From contig NZ_AP026563.1 in the NCBI RefSeq assembly GCF_025997855.1, positions 38,501 to 102,500 on the forward strand: a DNA stretch of 64,000 nt, in the 5' to 3' direction. Source of the stretch: Deinococcus aetherius (lineage in GTDB: Bacteria; Deinococcota; Deinococci; Deinococcales; Deinococcaceae). Both the position numbers and the translations under genes were made by a program. Positions 1-7,505 of this stretch are shown piece by piece. The notes under the pieces are model-generated. The model was not told the DNA's origin. It saw nothing but the letters and a program-made list of their open reading frames with translations, and searched no databases. Numbering within the stretch: position 1 is the stretch's first letter; every line of letters begins with the position of its first letter.

Positions 1-2
1 GA

Positions 3-713
3 CGCGGGAAGACTGACCGGATGGACGCGGACATCATCGCCCGCTATGGGGCGACGATGCGACCCAAGGCCTGGACGCCGCCCGCAGTCGAACTCGAAGC
101 GCTGAAGCTGCTGGTCCACGAGCGGGAAGCCATCGTTAAGGAACTGGTGCAGGCCAAGAACCGGCGGCACTCCCTGAAACAGCGTCAGGAAGCCGACGTG
201 CTGGTGGTGCAGCTCACAGAGGCGCGGATCGCGTTCCTGACCGGGCAAATCGAGACCCTGGACCGCGAACTGAGAGCACGGGTGGGCACCGTGCCCGATC
301 TTGGGCGCCAGGTCGAGCTGCTACAAAGTCTGCCGGGCTTCGGGTTCCTGGTGTCGTTGACGGTGTTGGTGGAGACGAACGGGCTGAGCACGATGGAAAC
401 GAGCCGACAGTTGGCGGCATATGCGGGCGTATCGCCCGCCCCACACCAGTCGGGGGCAATGAACAAGCGGGGCAGGATTTCTAAGATCGGCAATCCTCGA
501 CTGCGCCGCATCGTCTACCTGGCGGCGGTGGCCGCAACCCGCACCCAGAGCAAAGAAAAGGCGTTCTATCAGCGGCTACGCGACCAGGGCAAGCCCGGAA
601 AAGTGGCGGTGACGGCCCTTGCACGGAAGTTGTTGTGTGTGGGCTTTGCCGTTGTTCATTCGGGGCGGCCCTACGACCCCACGTACGCCAAGCCTGCAAA
701 ACAGGCCGCTTGA
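3..713 (+). CDS. IS110-family transposase, 3' part (5' end outside window)
   Basis: The reading frame is open to the window edge and starts inside the conserved N-terminal DEDD (RuvC-like) domain: the residues KTDRMDA at the edge match the K-DR-DA motif seen before the linker in IS110 transposases. The C-terminal Transposase_20 domain follows, with the run YAGVSPAPHQSG, whose QSG serine corresponds to the family's catalytic serine, then GNPRLRR. A coiled-coil-like basic linker lies between them (about residues 30-90 of the visible part). An internal ATG at 21 is not the true start. IS110 elements usually lack clear inverted repeats, so the right boundary cannot be fixed; it probably lies within about 25 bases after the stop, where it interrupts the minus-strand gene ending at 671. 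Confidence 0.92.
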   Translation, partial: RGKTDRMDADIIARYGATMRPKAWTPPAVELEALKLLVHEREAIVKELVQAKNRRHSLKQRQEADVLVVQLTEARIAFLTGQIETLDRELRARVGTVPDLGRQVELLQSLPGFGFLVSLTVLVETNGLSTMETSRQLAAYAGVSPAPHQSGAMNKRGRISKIGNPRLRRIVYLAAVAATRTQSKEKAFYQRLRDQGKPGKVAVTALARKLLCVGFAVVHSGRPYDPTYAKPAKQAA

Positions 714-946
714 CCGCGGCCTGCAAAGACAATATCTACTATCTCGGGCTTGTAGCGCGTGACCTCCGCTCGCAGGTCATCCCGCAACCACTGCGCGTCC
801 TCTGGTAGGGAGGTGAACACCTGCTCGAGTTCAACGAACGCCTGACGCTCCAGGTCCAGGTACCGCTCAGGCGTCAGGGTGCCCGCCCGCCTCGACAGGA
901 ACAGTTCCGTGGTGATCTCGTCGAATCGCTGGTTCAGCATCGTCAT
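671..946 (-). pseudogene. small protein, C-terminus replaced by the IS110 insertion
   Basis: A 91-residue frame starts with a strong ribosome-binding site (AGGAGGTGACGCC before the ATG) that overlaps the stop of the upstream metalloprotease gene, so the two are translationally coupled. The first ~75 residues (TPERYLDLERQAFVELEQVF, then LRAEVTRYKPEIVDIVF) have high third-position GC and read as a soluble helical protein. The last ~16 residues (GRGQAACFAGLAYVGS) are read from the 3' end of the IS110 transposase gene on the other strand, so the natural C-terminus is lost. No family was recognised. The likely role is as partner of the zincin gene, by operon context only. Confidence 0.6.
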
Positions 947-950
947 GGCG

Positions 951-1529
951 TCACCTCCTGAGCGTGGCGTGGAGTTCCTGAACCATCTTATGCCCGACGG
1001 GATCGTGACGCACGAGTTCTGTTCGGAAGAAGGTGAACCCGGTCAGCGTCTCGCAGGAGTATTCCTGCCAGTCGAACCGTGCCCGGAGACTGACGGGGCT
1101 GACCTCCGGATGGCGGGCAGCGGCAAGGGCCAACTCGAAGGCGGGTGGATGCTGCTCCAGGAGGTGGTGCCCGAGTTCGTGCACGAAGCTCATCTGCATC
1201 GCTTCCTCCTTGGTGGTTCCCCAGGCCGAGACGGCGGCGACCCGGCCGATGGGTTCCGTCCTCCCGAAGGTCGCTCCTGCACGGGCTGTGTTCAGTTCGA
1301 GGGCGCGGGTGTCCGGGATGTACTGGCCTGTGGTGAAGCGTGAGGGGAGCGCGTGCAGGGCGAGGGCGGCCTGGGGGTGGTCGGTCAGGAAGTCGGTGAG
1401 GCGGGCTTGTGTCGCACCGCGCAGGATGAAACGGGCTTGCGTCAGGCTGACGTCCTCGACGTTGAGGTCGTCGACGTGCTTGCCTTCCTGGAACTGCTCG
1501 TAGTGGGCTTCTGGTTGGGGGTCGGTCAT
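951..1529 (-). CDS. putative zinc metalloprotease (HELGH motif), soluble
   Basis: The 192-residue product carries FVHELGHHLLEQH at about residues 115-127, a perfect HExxH zincin motif. There is no signal peptide or membrane segment, so it should act in the cytoplasm. The preceding residues (ATFGRTEPIGRVAAVSAWGTTKEEA) look like a substrate-cleft strand and helix; a candidate third zinc ligand is the Glu in CETLTGF near residue 160. Short soluble HExxH proteins of this kind include ImmA/IrrE-type regulators and plasmid anti-restriction proteases, but I cannot place it in either with certainty. The gene is the first of a coupled pair with the IS110-damaged gene downstream and diverges from the 1784 gene, leaving a 254-bp promoter region. 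Confidence 0.7.
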   Translation of the reverse strand: MTDPQPEAHYEQFQEGKHVDDLNVEDVSLTQARFILRGATQARLTDFLTDHPQAALALHALPSRFTTGQYIPDTRALELNTARAGATFGRTEPIGRVAAVSAWGTTKEEAMQMSFVHELGHHLLEQHPPAFELALAAARHPEVSPVSLRARFDWQEYSCETLTGFTFFRTELVRHDPVGHKMVQELHATLRR

Positions 1530-1783
1530 GGGGGAATACTGGCCGCAGTATCGGGCACGGATGTTCGGGGTTTTTCTTCTGGAGGTGGATCTTCATGCGT
1601 CTGGGCTGGAGGTGCTTGGGCTTGGGCAAGCGCGGGGACGGGGGAGGGCTTGATTGACCCTACATTGTTATTACTCAACATAACACTCGGAAAGGTTGAA
1701 CTCCCCTGCTGCCTCCGGGAGCCCGACGCGCCCACCTGAAGCGCCATAGACCCTCCCCGGGACCGCCCGGGGCTCACTCGGCC
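1530..1783. promoter_or_regulatory. divergent intergenic region with AT-rich palindrome
   Basis: This 254-bp gap separates the minus-strand metalloprotease from the plus-strand gene at 1784. An AT-rich island at about 1650-1686 stands out from the GC-rich surroundings. It includes a 6-bp perfect inverted repeat TGTTAT (1666-1671) / ATAACA (1680-1685) with an 8-bp spacer, suited to a dimeric repressor, and TTGATT/TTGACC-like -35 candidates. It contains one AACATAA half resembling the Deinococcus radiation-response motif, but the other half does not match, so I do not call it that motif. Confidence 0.4.
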
Positions 1784-2317
1784 ATGCCTTCCACCCTCCC
1801 ACTCGCCGTGCTGTACCACGGCATCCCCTGGCAGGCCGTCGCGCTCGCCGAGGGTCCGCCACACCCCGCCGACGCCCTCCGCCGCCTCACTCACCCCGGA
1901 GCGCACCCCCTCCTACTCACAGCCCAAGCTCCACCCCCCAGTCACGGCGACCACCTCACCCTTCAGGGCCAGGTCTTCCGGTACGAGCGAGGAGAGTTCC
2001 TAGGGGTAGGCGTCAGCCCCCTTCTCCAACTCGCCCTTCACACCCAGGTGCCCGTCACCGCTCCCCCCGATGTCTGGCCGCAGCTTCAAGAAGCCCTGGA
2101 CACCTACCCAGGTGCTTACGCCCTCCCCCATCTTCAACGGCTCCTGCTGTCTCGGCGCTTCTCGTTGACGCTCGGCCCCGACCTGCACCTGATCCTGGCC
2201 GCCCTGCAAACCCGGCAGGAACGTCAACTCGCCCGCCTGCTCGACGGCCTGCACCTGCTGGAAGTCCAGAGTGACCCCGGCCAGATCGGCAGCCAGCTCG
2301 ACCTCGTATTCCGCTGA
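1784..2317 (+). CDS. hypothetical protein, first gene of the helicase/PRTRC run
   Basis: 177 residues, Leu/Pro/His-rich and without signal peptide or transmembrane segment; high third-position GC supports coding. The stop is only 12 bases from the start of the SF1 helicase, with a shared GAAGGAGGTGG ribosome-binding site, so the two are probably co-transcribed. The C-terminal part (LHLILAALQTRQERQLARLLDGLHLLEV) is predicted helical. I recognise no family. Context suggests a plasmid-maintenance or DNA-processing role linked to the helicase and PRTRC cassette, which is inference only. Confidence 0.65.
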   Translation: MPSTLPLAVLYHGIPWQAVALAEGPPHPADALRRLTHPGAHPLLLTAQAPPPSHGDHLTLQGQVFRYERGEFLGVGVSPLLQLALHTQVPVTAPPDVWPQLQEALDTYPGAYALPHLQRLLLSRRFSLTLGPDLHLILAALQTRQERQLARLLDGLHLLEVQSDPGQIGSQLDLVFR

Positions 2318-2329
2318 AGGAGGTGGGCC

Positions 2330-3985
2330 ATGAACCAGACCCTCTTCGACCACCTCGAAGCCGTCCGCCGTGGCGCCAAGACCACCGTCCGACAGAAGCG
2401 CACCCCCAGCGCCTATCAGCGCACCATCCTCGACGATGTCACCCAGGGTGTCCGCGCCATCACCGTGGAGGCCGGGCCGGGCAGCGGCAAAACCGCCCTG
2501 CTGGAGATGATCGCCGCCCTGATCCTGGAACTCAGCCTGCTGCCACAGGGGGAGAAGGCCGCCTTCCTCGCCTTCAACAAGGACATCGTGGGGACGCTGA
2601 AGAAGGTCATCCCGCCCGAGTTCGACGTGCGCACCGTCAGCAGCCTGGGTCACCTGATCTGTACCCAGAACCTCAGCGGCCTGAAATTCGAGCCGCGCAA
2701 GTACGACGACCTCATCCGCGAGATCGTCTGCGAAGCTCGGGTCGCCTCCCCCGCCGCCCGGCGAGAACTCACCGAGCGGCTGGGCACCTGTGTCGAACTG
2801 CATGTGGGGCACGCGTTGGGATTGGACCCCCGGTTGGAAGACTGGGCCGAGGCGATGGACGTCGTGGACGCCCCGATCCTCGGCGCGGAGACGGCGCTGC
2901 ATACCCTGACCCTGAAGGTGCTGCGGCGGGGACTAAAATTGTTGCAGGACGGGCGCGTCATGAGCTTCACCGACCAGGTGCTCGCTCCGGGAGTGTTCGG
3001 CTGGCGACTGGGCACGCCGTACCGCTTCCTGCTGGTCGACGAGCTTCAGGACCTCTCCCGTGCACACCTGGGCCTCTTGCAGGCGGCCACCGACGAGCAC
3101 ACCCGGGTGGTAGGCGTCGGGGACCAGTCACAGAGCATCTACGGCTTCAACGGCGCGGATCAGGACAGCATGCGCCACTTCACCGAACTGTTCGGGGCCA
3201 TCCGGCGGCCGCTGTCGATCACCTACCGTTGCCCCTGGCGGCACGTCGCACTTGCCCGAAGGGTTGGGCAAGCCCTCGAAGCCGCCCCGGGCGCACCGGG
3301 GGGCACCCTCGATGACCTCGACGGCGAGGAGTTCCTTGCTCTGGCGAGGCCCGGCGACCTGGCGCTCTGTCGCACGAACGCGCCGCTCGTCGACTGGTGT
3401 TACCGACTGGTAGCCGCAGGAATCCCGGCCATCGTCCGGGGACGAGACCTCACCCGCAGCCTGGTCGCCTTCGCCCGTGACGCGGCTACCTTCGACGGAA
3501 CGAAGCCCCAGCGCGACCAGGTTCAGGACCGCCTCCCGCTCACCGACATCACCGGGCGGCTCAATGGGTATGCCACCTTCCTCGCCGAGCGGCTCACCCG
3601 GGAGGCCGAGCGCGAGGGCCGTGATCCGGGGTTGCGCCTGGCCGGACTCGCCGACCGGCTCTCGACGATCACGCGGGTCCTCGAGGCCGGGGGTGCCCAG
3701 ACGCTGGGGCAGCTCGTCGCCGATATCCGACTGCTGTTTCAAGGCGACCCGGAACGCAGCGTCGTCCTGAGCACGGTCCACCGTGCCAAGGGACAGGAGG
3801 CCGAACGCGTGTTCATCCTGGAGCCCGCTCTGCTGCCGCACCCCAAGGCCAGGACGCCGCAGGCGCTCCAGGCCGAGCGGTGTCTCCAGTTCGTCGCCTT
3901 CACCCGCAGCAGGCGGGACCTGTTCTTCGTGGACGCCCAGCACAGCCACATCCCGACGGGCTTGCGGGCACGGGAGGGCAGGTGA
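2330..3985 (+). CDS. UvrD/REP-like SF1 DNA helicase
   Basis: 551 residues with the SF1A motif set in order: motif I GPGSGKT at residues 49-55, motif II VDELQD near 235, motif III GDQSQSIYGFNGAD near 265, motif IV-like SITYRCPWRH near 300, motif V STVHRAKGQEAERV near 485 and motif VI VAFTRSRRDLFFV near the C-terminus. It is shorter than UvrD/PcrA (~720), with reduced 1B/2B subdomains. It should be a 3'-5' ATP-dependent translocase acting on DNA. RBS AAGGAGGTGG is 5-8 bases before the ATG. It lies in the same orientation as the PRTRC genes and may be part of the plasmid module. Confidence 0.88.
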   Translation: MNQTLFDHLEAVRRGAKTTVRQKRTPSAYQRTILDDVTQGVRAITVEAGPGSGKTALLEMIAALILELSLLPQGEKAAFLAFNKDIVGTLKKVIPPEFDVRTVSSLGHLICTQNLSGLKFEPRKYDDLIREIVCEARVASPAARRELTERLGTCVELHVGHALGLDPRLEDWAEAMDVVDAPILGAETALHTLTLKVLRRGLKLLQDGRVMSFTDQVLAPGVFGWRLGTPYRFLLVDELQDLSRAHLGLLQAATDEHTRVVGVGDQSQSIYGFNGADQDSMRHFTELFGAIRRPLSITYRCPWRHVALARRVGQALEAAPGAPGGTLDDLDGEEFLALARPGDLALCRTNAPLVDWCYRLVAAGIPAIVRGRDLTRSLVAFARDAATFDGTKPQRDQVQDRLPLTDITGRLNGYATFLAERLTREAEREGRDPGLRLAGLADRLSTITRVLEAGGAQTLGQLVADIRLLFQGDPERSVVLSTVHRAKGQEAERVFILEPALLPHPKARTPQALQAERCLQFVAFTRSRRDLFFVDAQHSHIPTGLRAREGR

Positions 3986-4101
3986 GACCTGCGGGCAGGG
4001 AACACCCTCCTGGCCTGCCTCCGCTCGGCACTCGGCAGGCTCCCAGCCGATCTCACTCGGCCTCAGCAGAAAGTGGAATTGCCAGGAAAGGAGACCCAGG
4101 A

Positions 4102-4233
4102 ACGGATGCCCCGCGCCACCACTTCCTGGTCTGGGACGGTCCTCGGCGCCGCGTCGACCACACCCGCACCTGCGTGATCCTGGCCGGGATCACTGCCGGA
4201 GCGCTCCCGGTGACGTCCCCGCCAGCCACCTGA
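4102..4233 (+). CDS. possible small gene (C-terminal frame only; start unresolved)
   Basis: Between the helicase and PRTRC_E there is a frame with very strong third-position GC ending at 4233: it contains APRHHFLVWDGPRRR and ends ALPVTSPPAT. No ATG/GTG/TTG start lies in this frame just upstream. An ATG at 4106 with AAAGGAG about a dozen bases before it is one frame off, so either a base has been gained or lost in the C-run after that ATG or this is a relic. The frame is also open upstream through the end of the helicase gene. No family was recognised. Confidence 0.35.
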   Translation, partial: TDAPRHHFLVWDGPRRRVDHTRTCVILAGITAGALPVTSPPAT

Positions 4234-4299
4234 GCACCCACCGGATCGGCCTGACCCTCACCGCTGACGCGGTGGGGCGGGCGGTGGAGGTTTCCAACC

Positions 4300-5379
4300 A
4301 TGACCCAGGGCAACACCGCTCCACTGCTCCCCTTCGACGAACTCCGGCGCACCCTGCAAGATGTCCACGACGACCTCAAGCGGGAAATGGCCCGCCTCCA
4401 CAGTCACCACCCCGACCTGTACGAGGAAGCGGTCGGGCTCTTCAAGAAGAACCAGGACGCCAAAGAGCACGTCCCGGCTGCCGAGCAGCTCCTCGCCGAC
4501 GTGCAGGCCCTCTCCCACCTGGTCAACCTGCCCTTCGTCCCCGCTACCAGTGCCGAACAAGGGGCCGTAGACGAGGCGCTCGACCACCCGGAGACGACGC
4601 CTGAACCGGTCCCCACTGACGACACGCCGGGCCTGGAGGACGGGGAGGAAAGCGAGGAGGGTGAAACTGAACTGGGCGAGACCGCCGAGGACGTGGACTC
4701 AGCAGCAGACGACGCTGGCCCAGAGGGACTGGGGACCGCTTCCAACGTCCCGGAGGCCAGCCCACCCGTCACCTGGCCGGAAGGGACGCTGGGCGTCGGA
4801 ATGATCAGCCAGTTCGCGAGCACCCTCGGGGCAGGAGAAACCCTCAGCCTGATCCTCGCCCGGGTGGGGGATGCGCTCCTCGTGACCGTGCAGCCCACCC
4901 CAATCAAGGACGAGCCGAACAGCACGGCAGTACCTTTGCAAGTCAAGGGAGCCCCGAGCGCGCTCGACACCCAGCTTGGCGTGAAGCTCGAGGAGTACCG
5001 GGAGGGCCGCAGCGTCGCCCGGGAGACGGCGCACTACGCCGCGACTGTCCGGTCGGCCGCGGAGGCGCACCGCCAGGCGACCCAGAATACGGCCAAACTG
5101 AGGGCCGCCTCAAGTAAGGCCGCCACGCCAGCCAGCCAGGGAGGGCACCTCACCGTCGAGGTCTCACCCAGGGACACCACGCTCGTCCTCACCGACGGGG
5201 GAGGGAAGACCCATCCCTTCCAGGCCGGGAAGAAGACGGCCCTGCCTGCCGGGGAGTACGCCCTCAGCCTCGACGCCCAGGGCTACGAGGCCCAGACCCA
5301 GAAGCTGAGCGTGAAGCCCGGCAAGGAAACCAAGACGGCCTATGTCCTCAAAAAGACCAGCGCTCCGGGCTTGTTCTGA
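4300..5379 (+). CDS. PRTRC system protein E
   Basis: 359 residues. The N-terminal ~80 residues form a helical region (LPFDELRRTLQDVHDDLKREMARL), then come an acidic low-complexity linker (about 90-150, EEGETELGE), a conserved-looking core (TLGVGMISQFASTLGAGETLSLILARVGDALLVTVQP, about 165-205), a helical segment, and a C-terminal PEGA-like beta repeat (AGEYALSLDAQGYEAQTQKLSVKPG). This architecture and the following C, F, B and ThiF genes match the PRTRC (ParB-related, ThiF-related cassette) protein E family; the PEGA-like tail appears to be an addition. The biochemical role of E is unknown. Start: ATG after GGTGGAGG. Confidence 0.75.
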   Translation: MTQGNTAPLLPFDELRRTLQDVHDDLKREMARLHSHHPDLYEEAVGLFKKNQDAKEHVPAAEQLLADVQALSHLVNLPFVPATSAEQGAVDEALDHPETTPEPVPTDDTPGLEDGEESEEGETELGETAEDVDSAADDAGPEGLGTASNVPEASPPVTWPEGTLGVGMISQFASTLGAGETLSLILARVGDALLVTVQPTPIKDEPNSTAVPLQVKGAPSALDTQLGVKLEEYREGRSVARETAHYAATVRSAAEAHRQATQNTAKLRAASSKAATPASQGGHLTVEVSPRDTTLVLTDGGGKTHPFQAGKKTALPAGEYALSLDAQGYEAQTQKLSVKPGKETKTAYVLKKTSAPGLF

Positions 5380-5435
5380 ACCGCTCCTCCCCCCCCAGTC
5401 CGTGGACTGGGGGCCTGCCCTGCCAGGAGCCCTGG

Positions 5436-5879
5436 ATGAACGCACCTGCCGCCGACCGCCTTACCACCTCCCTCCTACAACTCCGTCCCGCCTTCCGCCA
5501 TCGCCTGAACGAGGACGGGCGAATCGTCAGTACCCTGCCCGCCGACCAGACCCTTCCGCTCTCTGATGTTGTCGGGATGGATGAGACCCACCGGGGCCTG
5601 CTCGTCACCACCCTCCACGGCCGCTTCCTGTTCACCAAGCAAACGCTTCACACCAACAGCGCACCGACGAGCGATCCCGCAGCGACGGCCGCCGACACCC
5701 ACGAGGCCCTCGCGGTGCTGCTGATTCAGCACGGTGCCCCTCAGCAGCGCGCAATTCCCCTCGCCCACGAGGTTCTAGGCAGCGTCACCCGCCTGGCCCA
5801 CGCCCGCGACCACGCCGGTATCCGCGACCGTGCCGCGCTGGCCCTTGACCTCCTCGCGTTCTTCCAACCACGCCCTTGA
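5436..5879 (+). CDS. hypothetical protein inside the PRTRC cassette
   Basis: 147 residues in the gap between PRTRC_E and PRTRC_C, same strand, RBS CAGGAG 7 bases before the ATG. The N-terminal half is a small alpha/beta region (LRPAFRHRLNEDGRIVSTLPAD, then GMDETHRGLLVTTLHGRFLFTKQTL), followed by a polar linker and a helical C-terminus rich in Ala, Arg and His. There is no membrane segment. It does not look like PRTRC_A (a JAB-type metallopeptidase): there is no E-HxH-S-D pattern. Its position suggests a lineage-specific accessory subunit of the cassette. Confidence 0.6.
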   Translation: MNAPAADRLTTSLLQLRPAFRHRLNEDGRIVSTLPADQTLPLSDVVGMDETHRGLLVTTLHGRFLFTKQTLHTNSAPTSDPAATAADTHEALAVLLIQHGAPQQRAIPLAHEVLGSVTRLAHARDHAGIRDRAALALDLLAFFQPRP

Positions 5880-5927
5880 CCCTCCCCGGCTCCCGCCGGG
5901 GTGTGCTCCTCGAAAGGAAGGTTCCCC

Positions 5928-6149
5928 ATGACCCAGAGCCATGAAGTGACCGTAACCGCAGTCCAGCGCAAGATCGTCTTCGAGGGCCGCGACCTCGCCG
6001 ACGTCAACCCCACTGCCAGCGTCGAGGACGTCGTGAAGATCCACGCCCTCACCACCCCCGAACTCGCCACGGCGGTCGTCGAAGGCCCGGAACTTCAGGA
6101 GGGCCAGCGTGTCTACACCGTCAAAAAGCGCCTCGGCACCAAAGGCTAA
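5928..6149 (+). CDS. PRTRC system protein C, ubiquitin-like (Prok_Ub)
   Basis: 73 residues. I take the ATG at 5928 because GAAAGGAAGG lies just upstream; an earlier in-frame start at 5901 would add a non-conserved leader. The pattern is that of PRTRC_C/Prok_Ub: VTVTAVQRKIVFEGRDLADVNP (beta hairpin), SVEDVVKIHALTTPELATAVVEGP (helix) and GQRVYTVKKRLGTKG (last strand and flexible tail). The compact beta-grasp layout and gene order beside an E2-like and an E1-like gene underlie the ubiquitin-like assignment in the literature. The tail ends GTKG rather than GG, so if it is conjugated, the exact C-terminal chemistry is uncertain. Confidence 0.8.
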   Translation: MTQSHEVTVTAVQRKIVFEGRDLADVNPTASVEDVVKIHALTTPELATAVVEGPELQEGQRVYTVKKRLGTKG

Positions 6150-6155
6150 GCCGAC

Positions 6156-7430
6156 ATGGTCCCCCGAGCAGGTGGCGGGCTGGGTGAGGGGGCAACCCCT
6201 CCTGCCCGCCCACGTCGGGCGCTTCGCCCCCGGGAAGGACGCCTCCAGCCATCAGCGGCTGTGTCAGATCTTCCTCCAGCTCCGGCACGATCCAACTCCG
6301 CTCCTCCTCTCGCCCCGGGAGATTCCCCTGCTGCCCTGAGCTCGCTCAGCCTGTCGCAATTGACGTTGAGCGGCTTGCCCTTATCAGATGTCCCTGCTAC
6401 CCGGGTGAACGCGGCGGCCCTATCGCGGCTGGAAGGTGCCCTGCCCCTGCTGGCGACCCTGATCGAGGTCGGACTGTTGCCCGCCGTGCCGCCCAAGAGG
6501 CGGGAGACCCTCCACGCTTACCTCCGGCGGGTGAACGGCACGCCCGGCGCCCTGGAGTGCGGCTGGCGGAATCTGCACCTCACCTGGTACGAGGAGACCG
6601 GGGAAGGCGGGCAGGCGGAGGAAGCCCGCGGCGTGCACGAACTCGTTCTCACCCTCGCGCACGCCCCGCAATGCGCCGCGTTCTCGTGTACCGGGGCACG
6701 GCGAGCCCTGCACCGACTGCACCCGTACCTGCTCGGCAGCGTTCTTGCCGACCTGAGCCTGTTCACCCGCAGCACCTGGAGTGTGTACACCGCCATCGAC
6801 GCCCTGGAGGACGCGGAGATGTTCGAGCACGAGGGCAGCGCTAAAGGCTTCTGGCGGGACATCCACGCCGAACTGCGCAAGGAATTGGGCCGTTCCCCCA
6901 CCCGGGCGGAAGTGGTGACGGAGGCGCAGGGCCGCTGCACGCCGCCAGGCGACCTGCTGCGGCTGATCGGGATGACCGAGGCCCTGCCCGCCGTGAGCAC
7001 CAAGTACCGTCTCTCGCCCGAGGAGATGCTAGAGGTGGCTGGGAAACACACGGGGCTGTGGGCGGAGCGGGTGGCCAACATCGCCGGGGCCCTGATCGCC
7101 CTGCGGGACATCGACCAGACGGTGTACGAACTGCTCTGTGACGAGGACCTCGCGGCGACCTGTGCGCGCGGGGAGTTCCGGCGTCACCCCACCGTGATCC
7201 TCTCCGGGCAAGGCGGGCGCACCGCGAGCGGGTACCTGAACGCCGTGCAGGAACGGCTGGAGGAAACCTGGCAGCTCGCCTCCCAGACCGAGGGCTTCAT
7301 GGACAACCTGCTGATCCGGATTCATACGCGCCAGGACGCCGAGCGGGCGGTGCAGCTCGTGCGGCTGTACCGGGACGCGGAACGGCACCTGGAAACGGTC
7401 ACGGACCTGATCATCGATACCGACGACTGA
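6156..7430 (+). CDS. PRTRC system protein F (start uncertain)
   Basis: The frame gives up to 424 residues, but the first ~60 (Arg/Pro/Ala-rich) have poor third-position GC and are probably not real; credible coding starts near LSSLSLSQLTLSGLP (about 6336). The body has ALPLLATLIEVGLLPAVPP, AYLRRVNGTPGALECGWRNLHLTW, a histidine/cysteine-containing stretch (HAPQCAAFSCTGARRALHRLHPYL), and a helical C-terminus with DAERAVQLVRLYRDAERHLETV. Position between C and B and the overall layout fit PRTRC_F, a family of unknown biochemistry. No catalytic motif was recognised. Confidence 0.6.
   Translation: MVPRAGGGLGEGATPPARPRRALRPREGRLQPSAAVSDLPPAPARSNSAPPLAPGDSPAALSSLSLSQLTLSGLPLSDVPATRVNAAALSRLEGALPLLATLIEVGLLPAVPPKRRETLHAYLRRVNGTPGALECGWRNLHLTWYEETGEGGQAEEARGVHELVLTLAHAPQCAAFSCTGARRALHRLHPYLLGSVLADLSLFTRSTWSVYTAIDALEDAEMFEHEGSAKGFWRDIHAELRKELGRSPTRAEVVTEAQGRCTPPGDLLRLIGMTEALPAVSTKYRLSPEEMLEVAGKHTGLWAERVANIAGALIALRDIDQTVYELLCDEDLAATCARGEFRRHPTVILSGQGGRTASGYLNAVQERLEETWQLASQTEGFMDNLLIRIHTRQDAERAVQLVRLYRDAERHLETVTDLIIDTDD
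6172..6339 (+). CDS. possible small ORF overlapping the 5' end of PRTRC_F
   Basis: In 6157-6339 the frame with strong third-position GC is not the annotated PRTRC_F frame but the one reading EQVAGWVRGQPLLPAHVG and ending SPREIPLLP at 6339. The only conventional start in it is GTG 6172. An ATG at 6156 would join it if one C of the run 6161-6165 were absent. It may be a separate ~55-60-residue protein, or the true N-terminus of PRTRC_F separated by indels. The PRTRC_F frame becomes the better coding frame only after about 6340. Confidence 0.35.
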   Translation: MAGWVRGQPLLPAHVGRFAPGKDASSHQRLCQIFLQLRHDPTPLLLSPREIPLLP

Positions 7431-7505
7431 CGGGACGGGGGGAGAGGCCCTCCGTCCCGTTTTCGCTTTCGACCCTCCCCCGCAGGGGCGGGGGCGAGGG
7501 ACCGC

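Noticed and set aside
1660..1686. Possible Deinococcus radiation/desiccation response motif upstream of the metalloprotease
   Set aside because: Only one half (AACATAA) matches; the opposite half does not, so the site is kept only as a small palindrome.
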